Part shown: positions 1-6,369 of the stretch, piece by piece
Layout: the number at the start of each line of letters is the position of its first letter
Numbering within the stretch: position 1 is the stretch's first letter
Assembly (NCBI GenBank): GCA_038239195.1
Contig: JBBSEZ010000313.1
Coordinates: forward strand, 1 to 11,863
Length of the DNA: 11,863 nucleotides
Origin: JBBSEZ01 sp038239195
GTDB taxonomy: Bacteria; Planctomycetota; Planctomycetia; Gemmatales; Gemmataceae
Reading direction: 5' to 3'
Notes under the pieces: model-generated
Told to the model about the DNA's origin: nothing
Seen by the model: only the letters and a program-made list of their open reading frames with translations
The model's database searches: none
Translations under genes and position numbers: made by a program

Positions 1-34
1 CGACGACGGGCTGCTTGGGTTTGCGTCCGGGCAT
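1..34 (-). CDS. Start of an unidentified gene, cut by the window edge
   Basis: An ATG at 34-32 opens a leftward frame reading MPGRKPKQPVV before the window ends. An in-frame TAG lies 12 bases upstream, so this is the first possible ATG. A perfect TATAAT lies upstream at 111-106 on the same strand. No clear Shine-Dalgarno sequence is present. The basic start is compatible with a DNA-binding or transposase-like protein, but 11 residues are too few to identify anything. Confidence 0.4.
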   Translation of the reverse strand, partial: MPGRKPKQPVV

Positions 35-105
35 AAGGGGAGAGGCCTACGATGGGAAGCAACGGCGGTCGCGCCGTTTGGAGGGATGGTAAGGTTTCTT
101 CCTTC

Positions 106-111
106 ATTATA
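106..111 (-). promoter_or_regulatory. Probable -10 box for the leftward gene at the left edge
   Basis: The minus strand reads TATAAT, a perfect sigma-70 -10 hexamer and rare in DNA this GC-rich. It lies about 70 bases upstream of the ATG at 34. The -35 region is weak (GTTCGG-like at 16-18 bp spacing). The surrounding 60-250 is visibly less GC-rich than the rest, as expected for a promoter region. Confidence 0.4.
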
Positions 112-516
112 CCCGGCAACTTTCGAGCCGAACACTATTGGCGACTACCCCCTATTCTGAGCCTGGCGAGCATGGAGCGTGGAAGGCAGACCGACAAATC
201 CACAATGCGAACGAGCAACGTGGGCAGTGCTGACACGTACCAGCGTGAATCAACGCCGGCAATCACACGCGCCCACGTGATTCCCATCCGCGCGATTGCC
301 TTCAGCATTCGTGTCGCGGGCGGCCGCGCCGTCTTGCGGTTCGGTTGCGCTTCGTCCTGGCCAGGCGACTCCTCTCCCGCGTTTGCCAGCCCCGCCCTCA
401 CGGTCAACTCGAGCAGCGGTAGCAATCGCACCGCCATCCTCGGCAATCGAGTCAAGCCGATTCTCTGCTCCTCCTCTCGCACTTACAGCGGGCGGCCTCG
501 TCCCTCGTAACGCTTC
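112..516. other. Stretch with no recognisable gene
   Basis: Open frames cross this stretch on both strands, but none encodes a recognisable domain, has a convincing ribosome site, or shows biased protein composition. It probably holds the upstream region of the leftward gene at the edge and the degraded or missing 5' part of the Cys-rich gene that follows. I see no RNA gene or repeat in it. Confidence 0.4.
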
Positions 517-938
517 GTGCGGCATTCTTCGCGCCCAACTTCCCGCCTGGCAATCGGTATCGTGTGCGACGAGGCGCCGGGGTGCGCGAAGAAGGTTTGC
601 GTCCCCGTCACCGAAACGAAAAAGGTAAGCAAGCGGGAGTTCGGCGGCGTCTGCGAGGACTTCTGCCTGCCGCCCTGCTCCCCGTTCGCGTGCCTGTTCG
701 GCCACGGCTGCGGCTGTCACAAGGTTCGCACCCGGAAGTTCCTGGTCATCCGGAATCGCGTCCACGAGGAGTGCGTGAACAAGTGCGTCCCGGTGCCCCA
801 GCCAACCGCCCCGGCCTGCCAGGCCGCCTGCGCCCCGCAGTGCTGCCGCTCCCCTGCGGGAGCAGCCTGCCGCCGGGCATCGTGGCCCCGCCCGGCTCGG
901 TCGCGATCCCGGTCCGGATCATGAACGCGCCGCAGTGA
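517..938 (+). pseudogene. Remnant of a Cys-rich secreted protein, frameshifted
   Basis: The frame from about 540 encodes a Cys-rich protein: CAKKVCVPVTETKKV, then a CEDFCLPPC segment, then HGCGCHKVRTRKFLV, then HEECVNKCVPVP, with about 20 cysteines. It resembles short Cys-rich exported proteins of unknown function that I associate with planctomycetes (from memory, not searched). The first frame (GTG at 517) has no signal peptide, so the true N-terminus seems lost or replaced. Near 840-855 the reading appears to shift by one base. The original frame turns into an Arg/Ser-rich tail ending at 924, while the neighbouring frame gives a natural tail, LPPGIVAPPGSVAIPVRI, and stops at TGA 936-938. 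Missing start plus frameshift makes it a probable pseudogene. A sequencing error could explain the shift. Confidence 0.5.
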
Positions 939-1176
939 GCGGCCCTCCGCGGACCGGGGGCGGGCGCACCAGGCGTGCTCTCGGCATCCACGCGCCTGAG
1001 GCGACCGGCCCCGGCGGCAAAGGAGGAGGCGTGAAGGGCCAGCCCCTCCCGCCTCGCTCCCTTTGGGCCCGCCTGGGGCGCGGGACACTTTTCCGCGGCG
1101 GCGAGCCTGCTCGGGCCGGTGGGAGACGCCGAGCGCTCTTGGCCGGCCCCGCGGGATGCGCCGGGGCACGACCTCT

Positions 1177-1467
1177 TCAACTTGGGGGCACGAACTGGTA
1201 ACCTCGGAGGCGCACCGTCCGAATCGCCCCTGCAAGGCCCCCGAGCTTCTTTCGTAACGCCTTGACGTGGACGTCGATCGTTCGCTCCAGCACCACGGCA
1301 TCGGGCATGACCCGTTCGACCAACTCGGCGCGCGCGAACACCCGCTCCGGCTCGCCGCGGAGTACCTCGAAAAGAGCGTATTCCGTGGACGTGAGCACAA
1401 ACTCCTGGCCGCCCAGGTGGGCCCTGCGCTCGCGCGGGACGGATGGCGTGCGTTCTGGTGAAGTCAC
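1177..1467 (-). CDS. Stand-alone OmpR/PhoB-type winged-helix DNA-binding protein, no receiver domain
   Basis: This 96-residue protein is almost entirely one OmpR/PhoB C-terminal effector domain (Trans_reg_C). The features are the N-terminal strands, the helix starting TSTEYALFEVL, the recognition helix RTIDVHVKALRKKLG and the closing wing IRTVRLRGYQF. No receiver domain precedes it: cobW ends only 40 bases upstream, so there is no room. I chose GTG 1467 because GGAGGAGG sits exactly 6 bases upstream; a GTG at 1491 in the same frame is possible but poorly placed. It is the last gene of the aquaporin-transglutaminase-GTPase run and is probably cotranscribed. It could be a constitutive DNA-binding regulator, perhaps of phosphate-type promoters, or the surviving half of a response regulator. 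The domain call is firm; the role is inferred. Confidence 0.8.
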   Translation of the reverse strand: MTSPERTPSVPRERRAHLGGQEFVLTSTEYALFEVLRGEPERVFARAELVERVMPDAVVLERTIDVHVKALRKKLGGLAGAIRTVRLRGYQFVPPS

Positions 1468-1473
1468 CGACAC

Positions 1474-1481
1474 CCTCCTCC
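1474..1481 (-). promoter_or_regulatory. Ribosome binding site deciding the start of the winged-helix gene
   Basis: The minus strand reads GGAGGAGG, a near-ideal Shine-Dalgarno sequence, 6 bases before the GTG at 1467. A GTG directly abutting it (1473) is too close, and the GTG at 1491 lies upstream of it. This supports a 96-residue product. Confidence 0.6.
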
Positions 1482-1507
1482 ACCGTGCCACACGGGGCTC
1501 GTGCCGC

Positions 1508-2617
1508 TCACTTCGCGACCGCGTACCGATGGGTAGGCTGGGGCCGGCCGGGCCGGAAGCTCTGCAAGGAACGCACGTCGGCCCGCGCCTCCTGCTGCGT
1601 GCAGACGGCGGTCAGGGCCTCGCGCACTTGCTGCTCGATCAGGGCGGGATCGGCGGATGCCCGCGCGTTGACGATCACCTCGGCCTCGGACACCTGGCAG
1701 CGGGACGGCAGCGACAGCTCCGGCCGCGAGGCGCTGCTCACCAGGTTGGCCACGCCGAATGACCTGTCGCTCAGGCCGATGACCTTCAGGTGGGCCACCT
1801 CCGCGCCCGCCCGGACGAACGATTCGCCGAGCCGCGCGATCACCTGCACCAGCAGCGCGTCCAGGTCGAACGGGCGGGAGGAGGTCACCCGGGCGTTGGC
1901 GTTGAGCCAGCCCATCTCTGCCTCGCCCTCCGCGTAGACGTCGTAATCGACGTCGAGGAGCTTCCGGCCGAAGTTGCCTTGCTGGTCGAGCAGTTCGACC
2001 AACGCCTCCAGCCCCTGGCCGGTCTTGGCCGACGTCTTCAACACGGGCACGCCCGGATACTCGGCCGCGACCAAAGCCGAAACCTCGGCGAGCGTGGCGG
2101 GGCCGATCTCGTCGATCCGGTTGATGACGATGGCGTCGGCCTCCTCCAGTTGCTTCTTGAAAATGTAGGCCGCCTTCGGCGAGAAGCCGCTGCCCGGAGA
2201 GGACGAGCCCTTGAGGATTTGCAGCCCGTGGCCGGGCTTGAACAGCACCGGATACGGCGCCACCTCGAAGCGGTCCCCGTACAGGTCGCGGAGCGGCTGC
2301 ACGACGGTGGCGACCAGATCGGTGCAGCTGCCGACCGGCTCGGCCAGCACGACGTCGGGCAGGTCGCCCTGCTGGAGCCGGCCGACCTTCCCGACCAGGT
2401 CGTCGAAGCGGCAGCAGAAGCAGGCCCCCGCGACCTCCTCGACCGAGAAGCCCTGGGAGCGCAGGCTGTTCGTGTCCACCAGGCCCTGCGCCTGATCGTT
2501 GGTCACCAGCCCGACCTTCTGGCCCCGAGCCACGTAGTAGCGAGCCAGCTGGCTCATGGTTGTCGTCTTGCCGGCCCCGAGGAAGCCGCCGATCAGGATG
2601 AAGCGCAGGCGTTTCAT
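1508..2617 (-). CDS. COG0523/CobW-type G3E GTPase, putative metallochaperone
   Basis: This 369-residue protein is a G3E-family P-loop GTPase of the COG0523 (CobW/P47K) group, whose members deliver or guard metal ions such as Zn or Co. The Walker A motif GGFLGAGKT is at residues 10-18. The metal-site signature CFCC is at 66-69 (family form CxCC). Glu93 lies in LAEPVGSC. The guanine-specificity motif is NRID at 166-169 in place of the usual NKxD. The C-terminal part is unlike the common CobW_C domain as I know it and ends in a basic FRPGRPQPTHR segment, suggesting a distinct subgroup. A GGAG lies 8 bases before the ATG. The gene follows the transglutaminase gene across a MITE-like element and precedes the winged-helix gene by 40 bases. 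Its metal and client protein cannot be read from sequence. The family call is firm. Confidence 0.88.
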   Translation of the reverse strand: MKRLRFILIGGFLGAGKTTTMSQLARYYVARGQKVGLVTNDQAQGLVDTNSLRSQGFSVEEVAGACFCCRFDDLVGKVGRLQQGDLPDVVLAEPVGSCTDLVATVVQPLRDLYGDRFEVAPYPVLFKPGHGLQILKGSSSPGSGFSPKAAYIFKKQLEEADAIVINRIDEIGPATLAEVSALVAAEYPGVPVLKTSAKTGQGLEALVELLDQQGNFGRKLLDVDYDVYAEGEAEMGWLNANARVTSSRPFDLDALLVQVIARLGESFVRAGAEVAHLKVIGLSDRSFGVANLVSSASRPELSLPSRCQVSEAEVIVNARASADPALIEQQVREALTAVCTQQEARADVRSLQSFRPGRPQPTHRYAVAK

Positions 2618-2664
2618 GGCTCGATCTCCGTGGACAATTGCTTCGCGACTGCAAGGAAAGGTTA

Positions 2665-2777
2665 GGCGAGGGGAAGGTGGGCCCGTCCCTTGGTAGGACG
2701 GCTCTCCTGAGCCGTCCGGACTTGTAGGACGGCTCAGGAGAGCCGTCCTACGGGTAGGCTTTTTCCTGCCGCTCGCC
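2665..2777. mobile_element. MITE-like element, copy 1, flanked by TTA repeats
   Basis: The ends form an imperfect terminal inverted repeat: GGCGAGGGGAAGG at 2665-2677 against GGCGAGCGGCAGGA read leftward from 2777. Both ends are bordered by TTA (2662-2664 and 2778-2780), which looks like a 3-bp target duplication. Read leftward, the right TTA is the TAA stop of the transglutaminase gene. The middle is a perfect 25-bp inverted repeat. There is no coding capacity, so any movement would need a transposase elsewhere. Ends plus a TTA/TAA duplication recall the IS5/Harbinger type of element, but that link is inference. A second copy lies at 8389-8498. Confidence 0.6.
2693..2751. repeat. Nested palindrome inside MITE-like copy 1
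   Basis: Arms 2693-2717 and 2727-2751 are perfect 25-bp inverted repeats around a 9-base loop. Each arm is itself a hairpin: GGACGGCTC and GAGCCGTCC pair around TCCT. The sequence can therefore form one long stem or two short ones. Transcribed from either strand it would make a very stable RNA structure between the transglutaminase and GTPase genes. It has no T-run, so it is not a classical terminator. Confidence 0.85.
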
Positions 2778-3950
2778 TTATCGCTTGGCGGACAGGCTGG
2801 TCCAGTCTTTGAACGGGTACTTCACCGCGCGGTCGGGCACGTAGCGGTGCGAGGTCATCCAGGCGAACTCGCGCTTCCTGGCGTCCGCGGGGTCTGGCTC
2901 GGGCAAGGCGACGCCGTCGGCCTCGGCGTAGAGGGTGCGGACGACGGGCACGCGCCTGCTGGCGGGCGGGGCGAGGTCGTAGTCGGTCCCGCGCGTCTGG
3001 AGATACCAGGTGTTGTCGCGGAAGCCGGCCCGCAAGCGCTGCGTGGCGGCCTTGACGAGCGCGCCCTTCTCCTTGGCCCCCAGCTTGGCGTCCTTGTCGA
3101 TCGCGGCAATCAGGTTCTGCGTCTCGGATACGTCAAAACTGACCCACCCATAGGGCGGCAGGTAGGCCTCGAACTTGCAGTGCGACGGCGAGTTCTTGGG
3201 GAACGGGTTGATGCCGTACGTGACGCGGGTCGGGTAGCCGAGGGCGCGGCCGAAGGCTGCACAAAGGCCGTGGTAGTCGCTGCAGTGGCCCTTGCCCGTG
3301 GCAAGGGCGTGTTCGGAGCTGGCCCGCAGCGAGGCGGCGCCGTGGTCGTACGTCAGATGGCCGTTGACCCAGGCCATCGCGTCGGCGAGGTCGCGGGCCT
3401 CCCCGCGACTCTTGGGGACCGCCCGACCGAGGGCCTCGCGCAGCCGTGCGTCCACCACCACGCTCTTGTCCGAACGCAGGTAGGGGTCGAACGCCTTCGG
3501 CCAACTCTTGACGCTCACGACCTTGTCCGGGTCGATGCCCCAATGCATCTCCCAGACCGTGACCGTGAAGCGGTGGCGGATGATCTGTGCGCCCTGCGGG
3601 TGGCGGAACTCGAAGTAGGCGAACGTATTGCCGAACGTCTTCTCCGAGGCGATGCGCGGCTTGACCTCGGCGGGGAAGGTGGTCAACTCCTTCTCTTTCA
3701 CCTTCTGCCCGGCGTTGCTTTGGGGCAGCGGCAGCCAGACCTTGAGCAGCTTGGTGTGGTACGCGGCGGTGATCGCGACGGTGAAGTCCACCTCGTAGGT
3801 CACGGGATTGCCGAGCCGGGCCTGGTAGGGCAGGGCCGGGTCGAGCTTCGGGGCCTTCGCGTCCGCGGCGCTGCCCGCCCGAGGGCAGAGAACCAAGGCC
3901 GACAAGCCCAGGGACAGTATCGGGGCGAGGAGGAGGAAGCGTGCCTTCAT
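2778..3950 (-). CDS. Secreted transglutaminase-like (papain-fold) protein
   Basis: This 390-residue protein starts with a signal peptide: basic MKAR, a hydrophobic stretch to about residue 22, and a probable cleavage after AGSA near 28. Residues about 45-135 form a beta-rich domain with the conserved-looking VWLPLP and a segment resembling those before bacterial transglutaminase cores. The core carries a likely catalytic triad: Cys223 in GKGHCSDYHGLC, His257 in SHCKFEAYL, and Asp273 in WVSFDVSE. In bacteria such proteins are usually proteases or amide-modifying enzymes acting outside the cytoplasm; the substrate is unknown. The ATG at 3950 overlaps the aquaporin stop in an ATGA, implying translational coupling, and the signal peptide confirms this start. 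The TAA stop coincides with the edge of a MITE-like element. Fold call good, role unknown. Confidence 0.85.
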   Translation of the reverse strand: MKARFLLLAPILSLGLSALVLCPRAGSAADAKAPKLDPALPYQARLGNPVTYEVDFTVAITAAYHTKLLKVWLPLPQSNAGQKVKEKELTTFPAEVKPRIASEKTFGNTFAYFEFRHPQGAQIIRHRFTVTVWEMHWGIDPDKVVSVKSWPKAFDPYLRSDKSVVVDARLREALGRAVPKSRGEARDLADAMAWVNGHLTYDHGAASLRASSEHALATGKGHCSDYHGLCAAFGRALGYPTRVTYGINPFPKNSPSHCKFEAYLPPYGWVSFDVSETQNLIAAIDKDAKLGAKEKGALVKAATQRLRAGFRDNTWYLQTRGTDYDLAPPASRRVPVVRTLYAEADGVALPEPDPADARKREFAWMTSHRYVPDRAVKYPFKDWTSLSAKR

Positions 3951-4831
3951 GGGGTTTCGATCCTTTGCTCGTGCGCCGGCACGAGCCGGTGGTAACGTCG
4001 CAGAAATTGATAGAGCCCTCCGCCGGCAACGGCCCCGAATGCGGGGGAGAGGATGTAGACGGTGAAGAAGCCCGTCGGGCTCGGTCCCGGCAGGGCCACG
4101 GTGCCCCAGCCGGCCAGGAAGGCGAACAGCCTCGGGCCGAGATCGCGGGCCGGGTTGAAGCAAGCCTGGGTCAGGGGGGCGATCACGGCAATGAGCGCGG
4201 CCACAGTCAGGCCGATGAAGACCGGCGCCGTCCGCGGGGCCGGCCCGCCGGGGTTACGTTCGTCGGTCAGGGCGAACACCGCGGCCGCCAGAATGAGGGT
4301 GCCCAGGAACTCGGCCAGGCAAGCGACGGGCTCGGACACCAGGGCATTGAGCCTGGCGTGGTCCTCCCGGTCGTAGGCCCCCAGCGCGCCGGCGACGCGC
4401 CCGGGATTGGGGAAGTATTCGCCGTAGCACATCGCGGTGATCTCGCTGCCCGGGCCCCCGCGCACCACCCCTTTCTCCCGTTCCTTCTCGGCCAGGAAGG
4501 GGCCGAAGAACACGAACAGAGCAGCCGCCGCCAGGAAGGCCCCGACGAGCTGGGCACCGGCGTAAGGGACGACCTCGGCTCGGGGGAACCGGCCCCAGAC
4601 GGCCAGAGCGAGGGTGATGGCGGGGTTCACGTGCGCCCCACTGATGCCGCCAACGACGTAGATGGCCAGCATGATGGCCACCGCCCAGACAACGGCCACC
4701 TGCCACAGGCCCGCCAGCGCCCCGGTCAGGATCGCGACGTGGACCGCGCCGCAGCCGAAGAAGACCAGCAGGAACGTGCCCAGCGCCTCGGCGAGACACC
4801 GCGCGGGCAGGGAGGGGGAACGTGCTTCCAT
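3947..4831 (-). CDS. MIP-family channel, aquaglyceroporin (GlpF/AqpS-like)
   Basis: This 294-residue inner-membrane channel has six hydrophobic segments and both half-helix signatures: SGAHVNPAIT (Asn69-Ala71) and CFNPARDLGPR (Asn226-Ala228). Asp230 directly after NPAR is typical of the glycerol-conducting branch rather than water-only aquaporins. A long loop at about 112-165 separates the halves. Members of this branch pass glycerol and other small neutral solutes, including arsenite and antimonite; AqpS-type channels occur in some ars operons under ArsR control. Here arsR is divergent 214 bases away, which makes metalloid transport a fair hypothesis, but ordinary glycerol uptake is equally compatible. 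No glycerol kinase or other glycerol gene is nearby. It is the first gene of a leftward run and overlaps the transglutaminase start by 4 bases. Family call firm, substrate open. Confidence 0.92.
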   Translation of the reverse strand: MEARSPSLPARCLAEALGTFLLVFFGCGAVHVAILTGALAGLWQVAVVWAVAIMLAIYVVGGISGAHVNPAITLALAVWGRFPRAEVVPYAGAQLVGAFLAAAALFVFFGPFLAEKEREKGVVRGGPGSEITAMCYGEYFPNPGRVAGALGAYDREDHARLNALVSEPVACLAEFLGTLILAAAVFALTDERNPGGPAPRTAPVFIGLTVAALIAVIAPLTQACFNPARDLGPRLFAFLAGWGTVALPGPSPTGFFTVYILSPAFGAVAGGGLYQFLRRYHRLVPAHEQRIETP

Positions 4832-4873
4832 TGGCCGAGGCCTCGGAACTCAAAGCGGGGCGACACTTTGACA

Positions 4874-4901
4874 ATCTAACGGTTGTGCGAATGATCGGCA
4901 A
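4874..4901 (-). promoter_or_regulatory. Possible promoter of the aquaporin operon
   Basis: On the minus strand TTGCCG (4901-4896) and TTAGAT (4879-4874) are spaced 16 bp and lie about 43 bases upstream of the aquaporin ATG. Both hexamers match the sigma-70 consensus only partly. The location between divergent arsR and the aquaporin gene is where a shared control region is expected. Confidence 0.3.
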
Positions 4902-4987
4902 CGGGACGTCGTCGGCCGTTCTGCTCGATCCGGCAGCAGGCGAGCCCCGTGCTTCCGCTCGTCGCGGCCCACGTCGGTCTGGTCCTC

Positions 4988-5016
4988 TGGACAGCAGCGA
5001 CTCGGGATACTATATT
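4988..5016 (+). promoter_or_regulatory. Promoter of arsR
   Basis: TGGACA (4988-4993) and TATATT (5011-5016) are separated by exactly 17 bp, each one mismatch from the sigma-70 consensus. Transcription would start near 5022-5025, about 22 bases before the ATG, right at the TGTATACA palindrome. Confidence 0.55.
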
Positions 5017-5024
5017 CGTCCCTG

Positions 5025-5032
5025 TGTATACA
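5025..5032. promoter_or_regulatory. Candidate repressor operator (palindrome) at the arsR start site
   Basis: TGTATACA is a perfect 8-bp palindrome extended to CTGTGTATACAGAG. It sits just downstream of the predicted arsR -10 box, where binding would block transcription. ArsR-family repressors usually autoregulate through AT-rich palindromes overlapping their own promoter. Only position and symmetry support this site. Confidence 0.4.
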
Positions 5033-5045
5033 GAGAGGCCCACCC

Positions 5046-5471
5046 ATGAAGACCGCCTCGGCCGCGGACCGCATCAACCTGATGTTCCGGGCCTTCTCCG
5101 ACCGGACTCGGCTGCGCATCCTCCACTTGCTTCAGGGCGGGGAGTGCTGCGTCGGCGACGTGGGCGAGGTGCTCGACGTCGAGCAGCCAAACGCCTCGCG
5201 CCACCTTTCCTACCTGCGAAGGGCCGGGCTGGTCCGGGTGCGCAAGACCAAGAACTGGAGCTACTACTCCCTGGCCCCGGCGGAGGAGCCGTTCCACGCC
5301 AAACTGCTGGAGTGCCTGGTCTGCTGCTTCGCCCAGGTGCCGGAGATGCAGGCGGACCAGGCCAGGGCGAAAAAGGTGCGGGAGCCGGGCTGGTGTTGCC
5401 CCGGCCAAGAGGAGACCAGGGCCGGCAAGCCTCGAAAGAGCGACAAGGGCGAGCGATGTTGCCCCAGGTAA
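5046..5471 (+). CDS. ArsR/SmtB-family metalloregulator with Cys-rich tail
   Basis: This 141-residue protein is a winged-helix ArsR-family repressor: AFSDRTRLRILHLL, then the recognition helix region QPNASRHLSYLRRAGLV, then a wing ending WSYYSL. Such dimers leave DNA on binding metalloid or metal. At the classic arsenic-binding loop (family form ELCVCDL) this protein has ECCVGDV, so the second Cys of the CxC pair is Gly37 and an extra Cys34 precedes Cys35. Further cysteines occur at 90, 93, 94, 117, 118, 138 and 139, the last two at the extreme C-terminus, enough for another binding site. The start has AGAGAGG 7 bases upstream and a good promoter. It diverges from the aquaporin gene and converges on pstB with 35 bases between. 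Family call firm; arsenic as effector is likely but not proven. Confidence 0.9.
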   Translation: MKTASAADRINLMFRAFSDRTRLRILHLLQGGECCVGDVGEVLDVEQPNASRHLSYLRRAGLVRVRKTKNWSYYSLAPAEEPFHAKLLECLVCCFAQVPEMQADQARAKKVREPGWCCPGQEETRAGKPRKSDKGERCCPR

Positions 5472-5506
5472 GGAGGATGGCCGTCGGGGCGGGCCCCGCG
5501 GCGCGC

Positions 5507-6334
5507 TCACCCGAACCGTCCGGTGATGTAGTCCTCGGTCTGCTTGACCCGGGGACGGGTGTAGAGCAGGTCGGTCGGCCCGGCCTCGATCAGGCGCCCC
5601 TGGAAGAAGAACGCCGTCAGGTCGGAGACGCGCGCCGCCTGCTGCATGTTGTGCGTGACGATGACGACGGTGTACTTGCGCTTGAGCTCGAAGATCAAGT
5701 CCTCGATGCGGGTCGTCGAGGCGGGGTCGAGCGCCGAGGCCGGCTCGTCGAGCAGCAAGACCTCCGGGTCAGTCGCCAGGGCGCGGGCGATGCACAGGCG
5801 CTGTTGCTGCCCGCCGGACAGGGCGAGGGCGGAGTCGTTGAGCCGGTCCTTCACCTCGTCCCACAGGCCCGCCCCGCGCAGGCAGCGCTGGCAGAGCTCC
5901 CGGAGGCGCGACCGGGGGTGCCCGGCCATTCGCGGCCCGAAGACGACGTTCTCGAAGACGGACTTGGGGAACGGGTTGGATTTCTGGAAGACCATGCCGA
6001 CGCGCTGGCGCAGATCGACGAGGTTGACGCCGCGGTCGTAGACGTCGTTGCCGTCGAGCAACACCGCGCCGGTCCGGCGCGTGCCTTCGATCAGGTCGTT
6101 CATGCGGTTGAGCGAGCGCAGGAAGGTCGATTTCCCGCACCCGGACGGCCCGATCAGCGCCACCACGGAGCGCTCGGGCACGTCGAGGGAGACGTCGAAC
6201 AGCGCCTGCTTTTCGCCATACCAGAACGACAGGTTGCGCGCCGCGATCTTGACGCCCGCCCCCGGCTCGGTCGAAGGCCCGCGTCCGCTGTGGCTGCGAT
6301 CGGAGATGATCGCGGAGTAAGAAAAAGTGGACAT
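5507..6334 (-). CDS. pstB: Phosphate ABC transporter ATP-binding protein PstB
   Basis: This 275-residue ATPase powers high-affinity phosphate import at the inner membrane. The motifs are complete: Walker A GPSGCGKST (62-70), Q-loop VFQKSNPFP with Gln117 (the NPFP run is typical of PstB), ABC signature LSGGQQQR (172-179), Walker B LLLDEP (193-198), D-loop SALD and H-loop His228. The N-terminus is about 28 residues longer than the ATPase core needs. I chose ATG 6334, preceded by GGGGGAG two bases upstream; the open frame continues much further but runs antisense through the permease gene. The start lies 35 bases after the permease stop. No phoU follows, which is unusual because phoU normally ends pst operons; the next gene is convergent arsR. 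Confidence 0.95.
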   Translation of the reverse strand: MSTFSYSAIISDRSHSGRGPSTEPGAGVKIAARNLSFWYGEKQALFDVSLDVPERSVVALIGPSGCGKSTFLRSLNRMNDLIEGTRRTGAVLLDGNDVYDRGVNLVDLRQRVGMVFQKSNPFPKSVFENVVFGPRMAGHPRSRLRELCQRCLRGAGLWDEVKDRLNDSALALSGGQQQRLCIARALATDPEVLLLDEPASALDPASTTRIEDLIFELKRKYTVVIVTHNMQQAARVSDLTAFFFQGRLIEAGPTDLLYTRPRVKQTEDYITGRFG

Positions 6335-6369
6335 GGCTCCCCCGGGCGCTGGCGCCTGCCTTTGCCCGC

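Noticed and set aside
1022..1060. GC-rich imperfect hairpin after the Cys-rich remnant
   Set aside because: The stem needs a bulge and the region is so GC-rich that such pairings are expected by chance; the 237 bases between 939 and 1177 show nothing else.
2693..2751. CRISPR-like or terminator reading of the palindromes
   Set aside because: Only one palindrome occurs per site with no spacer series, and no T-run follows; terminal repeats and TTA flanks fit a mobile element better.
2847..3995. A 382-codon rightward open frame opposite the transglutaminase gene
   Set aside because: The minus strand has signal peptide and catalytic triad; this strand has neither a ribosome site nor a domain.
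3951..4163. Upstream extension of the transglutaminase frame by 71 codons
   Set aside because: The extra part overlaps the aquaporin gene out of frame and would bury the signal peptide.
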